From Streptomyces ficellus (GTDB taxonomy: Bacteria; Actinomycetota; Actinomycetes; Streptomycetales; Streptomycetaceae): a stretch of 64,000 nucleotides of DNA. The translations under genes were made by a program, and so were the position numbers. The stretch covers positions 1,674,001-1,738,000 of the forward strand of contig NZ_CP034279.1 of assembly GCF_009739905.1 (NCBI RefSeq), in the 5' to 3' direction. The notes under the pieces are model-generated. The model was not told the DNA's origin, made no database searches, and saw only the letters and a program-made list of their open reading frames with translations. Positions 52,751 to 61,830 of the stretch are shown here, one piece after another (position 1 is the stretch's first letter; every line of letters starts with the position of its first letter).

Positions 52751-53536
52751 GTGACCACCACCGCAGACAGTGCCACCATCACTGCCCAGGACCGCTCCCA
52801 GAGCCGACTCGAGCCGGTGCATGCCATGAATGAAGCGACCACGACCGCGGAGGGCGCCAAGCCCACGCGCTCGCTGCCCGGACGACCTCCAGGCATCCGG
52901 GCGGACAGCTCGGGGCTCACGGACCGGCAGCGGCGGGTCATCGAGGTCATCCGGGACTCGGTGCAGCGGCGCGGTTACCCGCCGTCGATGCGGGAGATCG
53001 GCCAGGCCGTGGGCCTGTCCAGCACCTCGTCGGTCGCGCACCAGCTGATGGCCCTGGAGCGCAAGGGCTTCCTGCGCCGGGACCCGCACCGCCCCAGGGC
53101 CTACGAGGTCCGCGGGTCCGACCAGCCCAGCACCCAGCCGACCGACACCACGGGCAAGCCCGCCGCGTCGTACGTTCCGCTGGTCGGCCGCATCGCGGCC
53201 GGTGGCCCGATCCTCGCCGAGGAGTCGGTCGAGGACGTGTTCCCCCTCCCCCGCCAGCTGGTCGGTGACGGCGAGCTGTTCGTCCTCAAGGTCGTCGGTG
53301 ACTCGATGATCGAGGCCGCGATCTGTGACGGCGACTGGGTGACCGTGCGCCGCCAGCCGGTCGCGGAGAACGGCGACATCGTGGCCGCGATGCTGGACGG
53401 CGAGGCCACCGTCAAGCGCTTCAAGCGGGAGGACGGCCACGTGTGGCTGCTCCCGCACAACGCGGCGTACCAGCCGATCCCCGGCGACGAGGCCACGATC
53501 CTCGGCAAGGTGGTGGCGGTACTGCGGCGCGTGTGA
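52751..53536 (+). CDS. lexA: LexA repressor (SOS response)
   Basis: This 261-aa repressor has a winged helix-turn-helix at about residues 55-120 ([41 protein letters not shown]) and a C-terminal autoprotease domain. The cleavage site is Ala150-Gly151 in [10 protein letters not shown], and the Ser185/Lys222 dyad lies in [10 protein letters not shown] and ATVKRFK. A long disordered N-terminal extension (residues 1-50) and an inserted linker are typical of Streptomyces LexA. RecA filaments would trigger self-cleavage. GTG at 52751 has GAGAGGGG upstream; an internal ATG (position 26) is possible but lies within the family alignment gap. The SOS box upstream supports self-control. Confidence 0.95.
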   Translation: MTTTADSATITAQDRSQSRLEPVHAMNEATTTAEGAKPTRSLPGRPPGIRADSSGLTDRQRRVIEVIRDSVQRRGYPPSMREIGQAVGLSSTSSVAHQLMALERKGFLRRDPHRPRAYEVRGSDQPSTQPTDTTGKPAASYVPLVGRIAAGGPILAEESVEDVFPLPRQLVGDGELFVLKVVGDSMIEAAICDGDWVTVRRQPVAENGDIVAAMLDGEATVKRFKREDGHVWLLPHNAAYQPIPGDEATILGKVVAVLRRV

Positions 53537-53555
53537 CAGCGCGCCGGCCCCGACC

Positions 53556-53590
53556 GGGCCCCGGGACCCACTGCGCCGGTCCCGGGGCCC
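53556..53590. terminator. Bidirectional terminator lexA/dinG
   Basis: GGGCCCCGGGACC (53556-53568) and GGTCCCGGGGCCC (53578-53590) form a perfect 13-bp stem with a 9-nt loop between the two convergent genes. Confidence 0.8.
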
Positions 53591-53614
53591 TACCTGTGTC
53601 CCCGACCCTTACGG

Positions 53615-55594
53615 TTACGCCTCCGCGGCCTTCGCGGCGGCGTCGATCGCGGCCAGTGAGCGGCGCACCTGGTTGCGGTCCGTGGTGTACCAGAAGTCGG
53701 GCAGTGAGGCCCGCAGGTAGCTGCCGTACCGCGCGGTGGCCAGGCGGGGGTCCAGGACGGCGACCACTCCGCGGTCGCCCGTGGCACGGACCAGACGGCC
53801 GGCGCCCTGCGCCATCAGCAGCGCCGCATGCGTCGCCGCGACCGCCATGAAGCCGTTGCCGCCCGCCTCCTCCACCGCCTTCTGGCGGGCGCTCATCAGC
53901 GGGTCGTCGGGCCGGGGGAACGGGATGCGGTCCATCACCACCAGCTGACAGTTCGGCCCCGGGACGTCCACGCCCTGCCACAGCGACAGCGTGCCGAAGA
54001 GACAGGTCTCCGGGTCCGCCGCGAAGTTCTTGATCAGCTCACCGAGAGTGTCCTCGCCTTGGAGCAGCACGGGCCTGTCGAGCCGGCCACGGAGCTCCTC
54101 GGCGGCGGCCTGGGCCGCCCGCATCGACGAGAAGAGGCCGAGCGTGCGGCCACCGGCCGCTTCGACCAGCTCGGCGAGCTCGTCCATCATGTCGCCGCGG
54201 CTGCCCTCCCTGCCCGGAGTGGCGAGGTGCCTGGCGACGTAGAGGATCCCCTGCTTCGGGTAGTCGAACGGCGAGCCGACGTCGATGCCCTTCCACACCG
54301 GCACGTCCTCGTCCTCCGTGCCGACGGTACCCTCGGGCGGCAGGCCCAGGGAGGCGCCGACACCGTTGAAGTCGCCGCCGAGCTTCAGCGTGGCGGAGGT
54401 GAGGACGACCGACCGCTCGGAGAAGAGCTTCTCGCGCAGCAGGCCGGAGACGGACAGCGGCGCCACCCTTAGGGAGGCCCCGAACCGGTCGTGCCGTTCG
54501 TACCAGACGACGTCGTACTCGGAGCCCTGGGTGATGCGCTCGGCGACGTCGTGCACGGTCTCCACCGAGGCCCTGGCCTGCTTGCGGACCGCGTCCTCGT
54601 CCTGGACGGACTTGTCGCGGGTCGTACCGAGGGCCGAGACCACCGTACGGGCCGCGTCCCGCAGCGCCATCAGCGCGTATCCGAGGTCCTCGGGGACCTC
54701 CTCCAGGCGCCCGGGCAGAGCCAGCTCCATCAGCCGCTCGAACCCCTCGGCGGCCGTCTGGAGCTGGTCGGCGACCTTCTCGTCGACCAGCTTGGCCGCC
54801 CGGCGCACCGCGCGGTTGACCTGGCCGGGCGTGAGCTCACCGGTGGCGACCCCGGTGACCCGGGACACCAGCTCGTGCGCCTCGTCGACGATCAGGACCT
54901 CGTGCTGCGGGAGCACCGGGGCGCCCTCGATCGCGTCGATCGCGAGCAGGGCGTGGTTGGTGACGACCACGTCGGCGAGCTTGGCGCGCTCCCGCGCGGC
55001 CTCGGCGAAGCACTCCGCCCCGTAGGCGCACTTCGACGCGCCCAGGCACTCCCGCGACGTGACGGACACCTGCGACCAGGCCCGGTCGGACACACCGGGC
55101 GTCAGGTCGTCCCGGTCCCCGGTCTCGGTGTCGTCCGACCAGTCGCGCAGGCGCAGCAAATCCTGGCCCAGCTTGCTGGTGGGCGCCGCGGTCTCGAACG
55201 GGTCGAAGAGGCCGTCCTCCTCCTCCTGCGGAACACCCTCGTGGAGGCGGTGCAGGCAGAGGTAGTTCGACCGGCCCTTGAGCATGGCGAACTCCGGGCG
55301 GCGGCGCAGCTGCGGATGCAGCGCGTCCACCGTCCGCGGCAGGTCGCGCTCGACGAGCTGGCGCTGGAGGGCCAGCGTCGCGGTGGCGACCACGACCCGG
55401 TCCCCGTGCGCCAGCGCGGGCACCAGGTAGCCCAGCGACTTTCCGGTGCCGGTGCCGGCCTGGACCAGCAGGTGCGAACCGTCGTCGATGGCCTGCGCGA
55501 CGGCCTCGGCCATGGTGACCTGGCCTGGCCGTTCCACGCCGCCGACGGCGGACACGGCGGCGTGGAGGAGCTCGGGGAGGGATGGCTTCGTCAT
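53615..55594 (-). CDS. DinG-like ATP-dependent DNA helicase (XPD family)
   Basis: This 659-aa iron-sulfur helicase of superfamily 2 has motif I QAGTGTGKS (residues 45-53), motif Ia ATATLALQRQLV, and a four-cysteine cluster insert (YLCLHR, then RECLGASKC and EC further on). The DEAH box is in VLIVDEAHEL. Motif III-like VVLTSATL follows, and late motifs LWQGVDVPGPNC and LLMAQGAGRLVRATGDRG. It unwinds 5' to 3', resolving R-loops and unusual DNA structures. The ATG at 55594 is the family start. Its position facing lexA invites an SOS role, but I find no SOS box in front of it, so DNA-damage induction is not supported by sequence. Confidence 0.9.
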   Translation of the reverse strand: MTKPSLPELLHAAVSAVGGVERPGQVTMAEAVAQAIDDGSHLLVQAGTGTGKSLGYLVPALAHGDRVVVATATLALQRQLVERDLPRTVDALHPQLRRRPEFAMLKGRSNYLCLHRLHEGVPQEEEDGLFDPFETAAPTSKLGQDLLRLRDWSDDTETGDRDDLTPGVSDRAWSQVSVTSRECLGASKCAYGAECFAEAARERAKLADVVVTNHALLAIDAIEGAPVLPQHEVLIVDEAHELVSRVTGVATGELTPGQVNRAVRRAAKLVDEKVADQLQTAAEGFERLMELALPGRLEEVPEDLGYALMALRDAARTVVSALGTTRDKSVQDEDAVRKQARASVETVHDVAERITQGSEYDVVWYERHDRFGASLRVAPLSVSGLLREKLFSERSVVLTSATLKLGGDFNGVGASLGLPPEGTVGTEDEDVPVWKGIDVGSPFDYPKQGILYVARHLATPGREGSRGDMMDELAELVEAAGGRTLGLFSSMRAAQAAAEELRGRLDRPVLLQGEDTLGELIKNFAADPETCLFGTLSLWQGVDVPGPNCQLVVMDRIPFPRPDDPLMSARQKAVEEAGGNGFMAVAATHAALLMAQGAGRLVRATGDRGVVAVLDPRLATARYGSYLRASLPDFWYTTDRNQVRRSLAAIDAAAKAAEA

Positions 55595-55626
55595 AGCCCG
55601 TCCACCCTACGGCCCGCCACTGACAG

Positions 55627-55695
55627 CCGGATCACGGACGACCGGATCACTGACGACCGGACAACCGACCACCGGATCACGACGACCGGATCATG
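55627..55695. repeat. 15-bp tandem repeat, four and a half copies
   Basis: Units starting CCGGATCACGGACGA are repeated at 55627, 55642, 55657 (diverged) and 55672, with a partial copy at 55686. They fill the short gap between the dinG start and the siderophore-operon end. The sequence resembles a slippage array; an operator role is not excluded. Confidence 0.7.
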
Positions 55696-55700
55696 GCGCA

Positions 55701-57584
55701 TCACGCGAGCGGGTTGGGGACGGTGCCGTGGACGGCGGCGTGGGGGCGCTGGGCCCGGTCGCGGTAGCCGTCCAGGTGCAGCCGGTTGCGGTTGAGGCAG
55801 AGGCGCTCGATGCGCGGCGTGAGGAGGTCGAACAGCTCGTAGCGGTCCTTGAGGTCCGGAAAGCGGGCCTGGTGGCGGAGGATCTCTGCCCGTACGAGTG
55901 ACCAGAAGTCCTGCTCCGGTACTCCCAGTTGTTCCTCGCAGAGCGGCGCCAGGTAGCGGAAGACGCCGACGAACAGCCCGGAGTGGATGAACTGGGTGAG
56001 GAACCCGGGTTCCTCGGTGAGCAGCACCTCCCGGACGTCGTCCGGCATCGTGTCGTGTTCCGGCACCGGGTGGGCGCTGACGTTGATGTCGTCCACGAAG
56101 TCCTTGATCGCCAGCCGGACGGGGACGTCATGGTCGTCGAAGACGACGATGGTGTTCTCGCCGTGCGGGGAGAAGACGGTGCCGTAGCGGTAGAGGAAGT
56201 GCAGCAGGGGCGGCAGCAGGGCGCCGAACAGGTGCCGCAGCCACGCGTCGGCGGTCAGCCCCGACCGGGCCACCAGTTCGGCGGTGAAGGAGCGGCCCTC
56301 GGCGTCCGTGTGGAGGAGGGCGGCGAGCGTGCGGGCCCGTTCGCCGGGCGGGAGGCGCAGCGGTTCGCGCCAGATCGCGCCAAGAAGTTCCTTGTACTGG
56401 TACGGCGCCTCGGGGAGGTGGTCGTACAGCGGGTGCTCGACCGTGACGGACGCGACCTCGCCGAGCAGGATCACCCCGCACGCGTCGCGCAGGAACGGAT
56501 CCGCGTCGCGCACCGCGTGGACCCAGGAGGTGACGGCGGGCGCGGCGAGGGTGCGTTCGGTGGGGAGCCCGCGCCAGACCAGGGTGTTGAGGACGGACAG
56601 CGGCAGCTTGACGCTGAACCGGTCGGGCCTGCTGATGTTGAGGAACGTACGGATGGACTGCTGTGGCAGCCGGAGATCGCCGTCGGACGGGAGCGGGACG
56701 ATCGCGCCCTCGGCGATGGCGGGGGCGTAGAGCTGCAGCAGCACCTCGTCCCACTGCCAGGGGTGCACGGGCAGGTAGAGGTACGCGGAGGGGTCGAGGC
56801 CGCGGGCCCGGAGCACGGCGTCGAACGCGTCGTGCGCGGCGGGGCCGAGTTCGCGGCCGTACAGGTCGGCGGGGGCGTGGAGCGCGGGGACGCCGCGGTA
56901 GGCGGCGAGCGCCGTGCTGACCGCGATCCAGGGCAGCGGGGCGGGGCGGCGCGCTTCGGGTGCCCACCGGGCGGCGTCGGAGGCGGAGAACCCGATGCGG
57001 CCCTTGTTGAAGACGATCCACGGGTGCCCGGTCTGGTGGCCCTCGAGTTCCGCGTACCCGAGGTCGGCAAGCCGGCCGGCCGGGAGCGCGGTGTGGTCGA
57101 GCCGGGCGTCGGCGGCGAGCGTGATGGTCAGCTCGCGGAGGAGGTGGCCGAGCGTGGCGCCGTCCAGCTGGAGGGTCCGGCGGGCTCGTACGAGGAAGTC
57201 GAGCGGGTCGGTGAAGGGCTGCCCGTCGCGGGTGATCGATCCGGGGTCGACCCGCCAGCTGCCGTACGCGGTCCGGCGTGCGGCGAAGGTGAGCACGGAC
57301 CCGTCGTCGACCTCCAGCGCGTACCGCGCCTGCCGGGAGCCGTCTCCCCCGGCCGGACCGGAGGGGGCGTCCGGACCGGAGGGGGCGTCCGGGGCGGAGG
57401 GCGCGTCCGGGGCGGAGGGCAGCGGGGCCGGTGCGATGACCTCTTCGTACGCGAACTCGCCGAGCATCTTCGCGAGCAGGTCGCGGGAGGCGCGTGCCCA
57501 GGCCCGTGGGTTGAGCTCGGGCGGGGCGGTGGACGGGGCGGCGGGCGGCTCGGCGGAGTCGGGGGTGGCAGGGGGTTTCGGCAC
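55701..57584 (-). CDS. IucA/IucC family NIS siderophore synthetase, DesD-like class
   Basis: This 627-aa ATP-dependent amide synthetase has a nucleotide-binding start GHPWIVFNKGRIGFSASDAARWAPEA, which matches the NKGR form of DesD and AlcC (class C) rather than IucA, then SPHGENTIVVFDDHDVP, a catalytic loop that holds ATP and Mg2+, and the C-terminal FIHSGLFVGVFRYLAPLCEEQ. Class C enzymes condense and often cyclise amine-terminated citrate or succinate derivatives. GTG at 57584 is chosen because GGAGGA lies 6 nt upstream; another GTG at 57590 abuts it. The N-terminal 80 residues are Pro/Ala-rich and contain an 18-bp tandem repeat. It is the last gene of the siderophore operon. Confidence 0.88.
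   Translation of the reverse strand: MPKPPATPDSAEPPAAPSTAPPELNPRAWARASRDLLAKMLGEFAYEEVIAPAPLPSAPDAPSAPDAPSGPDAPSGPAGGDGSRQARYALEVDDGSVLTFAARRTAYGSWRVDPGSITRDGQPFTDPLDFLVRARRTLQLDGATLGHLLRELTITLAADARLDHTALPAGRLADLGYAELEGHQTGHPWIVFNKGRIGFSASDAARWAPEARRPAPLPWIAVSTALAAYRGVPALHAPADLYGRELGPAAHDAFDAVLRARGLDPSAYLYLPVHPWQWDEVLLQLYAPAIAEGAIVPLPSDGDLRLPQQSIRTFLNISRPDRFSVKLPLSVLNTLVWRGLPTERTLAAPAVTSWVHAVRDADPFLRDACGVILLGEVASVTVEHPLYDHLPEAPYQYKELLGAIWREPLRLPPGERARTLAALLHTDAEGRSFTAELVARSGLTADAWLRHLFGALLPPLLHFLYRYGTVFSPHGENTIVVFDDHDVPVRLAIKDFVDDINVSAHPVPEHDTMPDDVREVLLTEEPGFLTQFIHSGLFVGVFRYLAPLCEEQLGVPEQDFWSLVRAEILRHQARFPDLKDRYELFDLLTPRIERLCLNRNRLHLDGYRDRAQRPHAAVHGTVPNPLA
57353..57424. repeat. 18-bp tandem repeat inside the synthetase gene
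   Basis: Four units (CCGGACCGGAGGGGGCGT at 57353 and 57371; CCGGGGCGGAGGGCGCGT at 57389; partial copy from 57407) encode a hexapeptide series SAPDAP/SGPDAP in the linker of the first synthetase. As whole-codon repeats they should vary in copy number without frameshift. Confidence 0.75.
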
Positions 57585-57643
57585 GGGCACTCCTCCGGGT
57601 GGAACCGATGCGGGTCGAGCGGTTATGTGGAGCAGCGGATGGT

Positions 57644-58414
57644 TCACAGCAGGTGTCGCAGGGCGCGGTCGCGGATCATCAGGGCAGCTCGCTTGTCGGG
57701 GAGGTCGAGTTCGGCGGAGAAGCGGAAGCCGGCGCTCAGGAACGCCGAGACGGAGGGCGCGTTGCGGATGTCGGGTTCGGCGACGACACGTGCGCAGCGC
57801 GGGCGGTGGTCGAGGATGAGGTCGGCGACCGCTGTGAGCAGGGTGGTGCCGACGCCCCGGCCGCGGTCGCCGATTCCGCCGATGAGCAGGTGGACGCCCG
57901 TGTCATGCGGACGGGCCGGGTAGTGGCGGGCGAGCGGGTCGAGGTCGGCGCGGTAGATCTCGAAGTAGCTCATCGGTGTGCCGTCGAGCACGCCCAGGCA
58001 GGGCACGCTGCGGCCGTCGCCGTCGAGTTGGGCCCGCACATGGGCGTCGGTGACGGACGGGGGCCCGGCGAGTTCCCAGAACGCGGCGACCGCCGGGTCG
58101 TTCATCCACCGGCTGATCAGCGCGAGGTCGCGTTCGAGGCGTACGGGGACGAGTCGGAAGGAGCCGAGGGAGGTGGCGGCGGGGGCCCAGCCGGCGACGG
58201 TGTCGAGCAGGTCGTCGACCCCGTCGGCAGCACCGGCCCCGCCGGTCCCGTCGGCACCGTCGGCCGTTGGCTCGGGCCCGGTGACCGGTTCGTCCGGGCG
58301 GAACAGCGCGATCAGCTCGTCGGGCAGCCGGAGTTCCAGGGTGTCCTCCGTGCCCGGCCCGGCCGGGGTGGGGGCACGGGGTCCGGTGTCGGAGCTCGCG
58401 TCGGTGGGAGGCAC
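57644..58414 (-). CDS. GNAT acyltransferase of siderophore biosynthesis
   Basis: This 256-aa protein has its C-terminal 170 residues forming the acetyltransferase-8 fold of IucB/RhbD/MbtK enzymes: FRLVPVRLERDLALISRWMNDPAVAAFWELAGP, SYFEIYRADLDPLARHYPARPHDTGVHLLIGG, DRGRGVGTTLLTAVADLIL, and NAPSVSAFLSAGFRFSAELDLPDKRAALMIRDR. Members acylate the N-hydroxylated or free terminal amine of the siderophore chain from acyl-CoA. The N-terminus is a long Pro/Gly/Asp-rich extension. GTG at 58414 has GAGGAC upstream. It sits between the two synthetases, as RhbD does in the rhizobactin 1021 operon. Confidence 0.85.
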   Translation of the reverse strand: MPPTDASSDTGPRAPTPAGPGTEDTLELRLPDELIALFRPDEPVTGPEPTADGADGTGGAGAADGVDDLLDTVAGWAPAATSLGSFRLVPVRLERDLALISRWMNDPAVAAFWELAGPPSVTDAHVRAQLDGDGRSVPCLGVLDGTPMSYFEIYRADLDPLARHYPARPHDTGVHLLIGGIGDRGRGVGTTLLTAVADLILDHRPRCARVVAEPDIRNAPSVSAFLSAGFRFSAELDLPDKRAALMIRDRALRHLL

Positions 58415-58454
58415 GGGCGCTGTCCTCTCGGCGGTTCGGGCGGGGCGGGGGACG

Positions 58455-60386
58455 TCAGCTGCGCAGGGGGTTGGCGATCGTGACGTACACGGACTGGGTG
58501 TCGACGGGGCCGACGAGCTCGTCGAGGCCGTGCAGCCGGGTCAGGAGGTTGGCCTTGCAGCGCAGGGTCGGGCTCTCCAGGAGGCGGGCCGGGAGGGGCG
58601 AGCCGAGACGGGTGGCGGTGGTGAGGAACTGCCGGAACGCGGCGAGGAGGAGCCGTTCGTCGGCCAGGCGCTGGGCGCCGAAGGCCCCGATGAGGCCGAA
58701 CACGTTGTTGATGCCGAGGTAGTACGCGAACCGTTCGTCGGTCACGTCGTCGGGGACGAAGGTGTCGCTGCGCGTGCCGATGCCGGGCAGCCGGCGTTCC
58801 AGGGCGGCGCGCTGGGACTCGCGGAAGTAGTAGCCCTGGTTGTCGCGGTAGCGGCCTCCGCAGGGCCAGCCGTCGGGGTCGAGGAGGACCAGGGTGTTCT
58901 GCTGGTGGGCCTCCAGGGCCACGCCCGCGGTGCCGTCGAGCCGGAGGACCGGGCGGACAACCTGGTCGAGGTAGCGCAGGAACCACTCGGCGGCGACGGC
59001 TCCGGTGGGGCGGCCCGTGCGGGCGGCGAGCCGGGACACGATGACGGCCAGGCGCGACCGCATGCGGAGGTTCCCGGGCCAGGGGCGCGGGGCGGTGAGG
59101 CCCGCGACGCAGACGGCGTCGTCCCCGGGGCCGAAGGGGTTGTGGCGGAGCATCACGTCGAGTCCGGGGACCGGTTCGCCGTCCTGGGTGTCCACGGCGA
59201 GCCACGCCGGGTCGCGGACGATGTCGAAGCCGGGGTTGGCGGCCTGCCACTCCTCGGCGAGGCCGGTGCGCAGCAGCCGGTGGACCTCGACGCCGCGGTG
59301 GAGCTCCTTGCGCAGGTTCTCACGGCGGGAGTTGGTGATCCGTACGCCGAGGGACAGCTTCAGCATGGCGGGGGCGCCGGGCCGGTGGACGGTCCGGACG
59401 GAGGAGGTGGGGTGCCAGGGTTCGCCGTGGGGGCCCAGGTCGTGGAGCAGGCCGGCGGAGAGCAGCGCGGCGACGGCGGGGCGGTGCTGCAGGTCGCGGG
59501 CCTGCCAGGGGTGCAGGGGCAGGGCCACGGTGTCGCCGGGGAGGGCGAGGTCGCCGCCGGCGAGGCGGGCGGTGAGGTGCCCGGCGCTGCGGGGGCGGCC
59601 CTGTTCGGTCCAGGCGGAGTCGGTCGCCAGGACGGAGCGGTCGACGGCCATCCAGTGCAGCGGGAAGGAGCCGCACGACTCGGGCGCGTAGCGGGCGGCT
59701 TCGGCGTCGGAGAGGCCCTCGCGGCTCTTCGGCGTCGGGTGGAGGGGGTGGCCGAGCAGCAGGGACTGTTCGGCGGTGAGGAAGAGGTCGGCGTCGTGGG
59801 CGGGGCCCGGGTGCGCGCGCCGGTGGGCGATGAACCCGGCCGTGCGGCGGGTGGAGTCGGCGACCCTCCCGACCAGGTCGGCGCCCTCTCCCCGGTCCGC
59901 GGCGGGGGCTGCCCCGTGGTCGCCGCCCGGCGTCGCCGACTCGCGGCCGATGAGGGCGGCGACGGTCACCGCGTCCACGGGCGGGGCGGTGGGCGGCGCG
60001 CCTTCGAGGGTGGGCCTGCCGAAGCGGTGCCAGCCGGTGGGCGACCAGTAGTGGACCGGGACGAGAAGGGCGGCGCCGCTGGCGTGGAGGGGGACGCGCA
60101 GGGTCCTGCCGGGCGGCTGGGGGAGGCCGGTCTCCCGTGCCCAGCAGCGGAGGAGGTTCTCGACGGTCGCCGCGTCGGCGGCGCGGTGCGCGTCCGGGTC
60201 GTCGAGCGGGTCGGGGTGCTCGGCGTGCGCGGGGCCGGGCTGGGCGGCGGGCAGGTCTTCGTACCCTCCCGCGTGCTGGCGCGGCACGGTCGTGGACTCG
60301 ACCGGACGGGGACTGCCGGGGACGCTGCCGGGGACGATGGGCGGGCCGTCGGCTCCGGGGGCTTCGGGCACGGGAGTGGGGTTCAC
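58455..60386 (-). CDS. IucA/IucC family NIS siderophore synthetase, class A-like
   Basis: This 643-aa synthetase has the canonical ATP loop GHPLHPTPKSREGLSDAEAARYAPESCGS (GHPxHPxxKxR form). EAHQQNTLVLLDPDG and GGRYRDNQGYYFRES follow, then the C-terminal LPARLLESPTLRCKANLLTRLHGLDELV, seen in class A enzymes that attach an amine to citrate. The 100-residue N-terminal extension is Pro/Ala-rich. GTG at 60386 has only a weak ribosome-binding site; it follows the aminotransferase stop by 31 bp and may be translated by coupling. It likely makes the first amide bond on a prochiral carboxylate of citrate; the amine is unknown. Confidence 0.88.
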   Translation of the reverse strand: MNPTPVPEAPGADGPPIVPGSVPGSPRPVESTTVPRQHAGGYEDLPAAQPGPAHAEHPDPLDDPDAHRAADAATVENLLRCWARETGLPQPPGRTLRVPLHASGAALLVPVHYWSPTGWHRFGRPTLEGAPPTAPPVDAVTVAALIGRESATPGGDHGAAPAADRGEGADLVGRVADSTRRTAGFIAHRRAHPGPAHDADLFLTAEQSLLLGHPLHPTPKSREGLSDAEAARYAPESCGSFPLHWMAVDRSVLATDSAWTEQGRPRSAGHLTARLAGGDLALPGDTVALPLHPWQARDLQHRPAVAALLSAGLLHDLGPHGEPWHPTSSVRTVHRPGAPAMLKLSLGVRITNSRRENLRKELHRGVEVHRLLRTGLAEEWQAANPGFDIVRDPAWLAVDTQDGEPVPGLDVMLRHNPFGPGDDAVCVAGLTAPRPWPGNLRMRSRLAVIVSRLAARTGRPTGAVAAEWFLRYLDQVVRPVLRLDGTAGVALEAHQQNTLVLLDPDGWPCGGRYRDNQGYYFRESQRAALERRLPGIGTRSDTFVPDDVTDERFAYYLGINNVFGLIGAFGAQRLADERLLLAAFRQFLTTATRLGSPLPARLLESPTLRCKANLLTRLHGLDELVGPVDTQSVYVTIANPLRS

Positions 60387-60417
60387 GGCGGGGTCTTTCT
60401 GGTGAGGAGGTCCGGGT

Positions 60418-61830
60418 TCAGCGGGACGGTCCGAAGGCGGTCGCGGCGGAGGAGGTCGTGGGGGACGAGGCCGCGTGCGGGGAGGCGGTGCGGGAGGAGG
60501 CGCGTTCGGCGGCGTCCAGGGCGTCGGCGAAGCGGTCGAGGACGGCCACGGCCTGTTCGTCGGTGATCGTCAGCGGAGGGAGGAGGCGTACGACCGCGTT
60601 GTGTCGGCCGCCGAGCTCGACGATGAGGCCGCGTTCGAGGCACTCGCGCTGGACGGCCGCGGCGAGGGCCGGAGCCGGCGGGGGTACGTCGGCGGCGGCG
60701 TCCGGGACGACCAGCTCGACGCCGATCATCAGGCCCCGGCCGCGGACGTCCCCGATGCAGGCGTGGGCGGCGGCCAGGCCGTGGAGCTGGCCCAGCATGC
60801 GCGCGCCGAGCGTCGCCGCCCGCTCGGCCAGCCGGTTCTCGCGTACGAACGCGAGGGTGGCCGCGCCGGCCGCCATCGCGAGCTGGTTGCCGCGGAAGGT
60901 GCCGGCGTGGGCGCCGGGCTGCCAGACGTCGAGGCCCGACCGGTAGACGATGACGGCCAGCGGGAGGGAGCCGCCGATGGCCTTGGACATGACCATCACG
61001 TCGGGGACGACACCGCTGTGCTCCACCGCCCAGAAGGCGCCGGTGCGGCCGACTCCGGTCTGCACCTCGTCGGCGATGAGCGGGATGGAGCGGCCGGCGG
61101 TGATCCGGCGCATCCGGCGCATCCAGCTGTCGGGCGCGGGGATGACGCCGCCCTCGCCCTGGACGGGTTCGACGATCATCCCGGCCGGGGTGGGGACGCC
61201 GGACTTGGGGTCGTCCAGGAGGCTCTCGGTCCAGTGGGCGGCGATGTCGGCGCCGCGCTCCCCGCCGACGCCGAAGGGGCAGCGGTAGCCGTACGGGTAG
61301 GGCAGGCGCGTGACCCGTACGTCGGTGGCGCCGCCGGAGACGTCCAGCGCGCCGGCCGTCATGCCGTGGTACGCGCCGGTGAAGGCGAGCAGACCGGCGC
61401 GCCCGGTCGCGTTGCGCACCAGTTTGAGCGCCGCCTCGACCGCGTCCGTGCCGGCCGGGCCGCAGAACTGGATCCGGCCGTCCTCGGCGAGCTGCCGGGG
61501 CAGCGTGCCGAACAGCTCGGTGGTGAAGGCGTCCTTGACCGGGGTGGCCAGGTCCAGGACGTGCAGCGGGGCACCGGAGTCGATGACCTTCTTGATGGAC
61601 TCCAGCACCACCGGGTGGTTGTGCCCGAGGGCCAGCGTGCCCGCGCCGGACAGGCAGTCCAGGTACCGCCGCCCGTCGGCCCCTTCGATGGTCAGCCCGC
61701 GTGCCCGTACCGGGACGATGGGCAGGGAGCGCGCGTAGGTGCGGGCGGCCGATTCGCGCAGCGACTGGCGCCGCAGGATTCCTTCGTGCGCGGACGTCGG
61801 CGCCACCGGGGCTGGTTCGGTCACGGCCAC
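60418..61830 (-). CDS. Diaminobutyrate-2-oxoglutarate aminotransferase (class III)
   Basis: This 470-aa PLP enzyme of class III has pyridoxal lysine Lys283 in MVMSKAIGGSLP and Asp254 in LIADEVQTGVGRTG; further motifs are CGPAGTDAVEAALKLVRNATGR and MIVEPVQGEGGVIP. It is closest by pattern to diaminobutyrate aminotransferases (RhbA/EctB type), which convert aspartate semialdehyde and an amino donor to 2,4-diaminobutyrate. In the rhizobactin pathway that is the first step toward 1,3-diaminopropane. GTG at 61830 is the likely start (another GTG is 6 bp downstream). The C-terminal tail is Ser/Ala-rich. It is the first gene of the operon. No iron box is recognised upstream. Confidence 0.87.
   Translation of the reverse strand: MAVTEPAPVAPTSAHEGILRRQSLRESAARTYARSLPIVPVRARGLTIEGADGRRYLDCLSGAGTLALGHNHPVVLESIKKVIDSGAPLHVLDLATPVKDAFTTELFGTLPRQLAEDGRIQFCGPAGTDAVEAALKLVRNATGRAGLLAFTGAYHGMTAGALDVSGGATDVRVTRLPYPYGYRCPFGVGGERGADIAAHWTESLLDDPKSGVPTPAGMIVEPVQGEGGVIPAPDSWMRRMRRITAGRSIPLIADEVQTGVGRTGAFWAVEHSGVVPDVMVMSKAIGGSLPLAVIVYRSGLDVWQPGAHAGTFRGNQLAMAAGAATLAFVRENRLAERAATLGARMLGQLHGLAAAHACIGDVRGRGLMIGVELVVPDAAADVPPPAPALAAAVQRECLERGLIVELGGRHNAVVRLLPPLTITDEQAVAVLDRFADALDAAERASSRTASPHAASSPTTSSAATAFGPSR

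Noticed and set aside
55595..55640. SOS box in front of the DinG-like helicase
   Set aside because: No TCGAAC-N4-GTTCGA-like sequence upstream of the start; only the lexA site matches.
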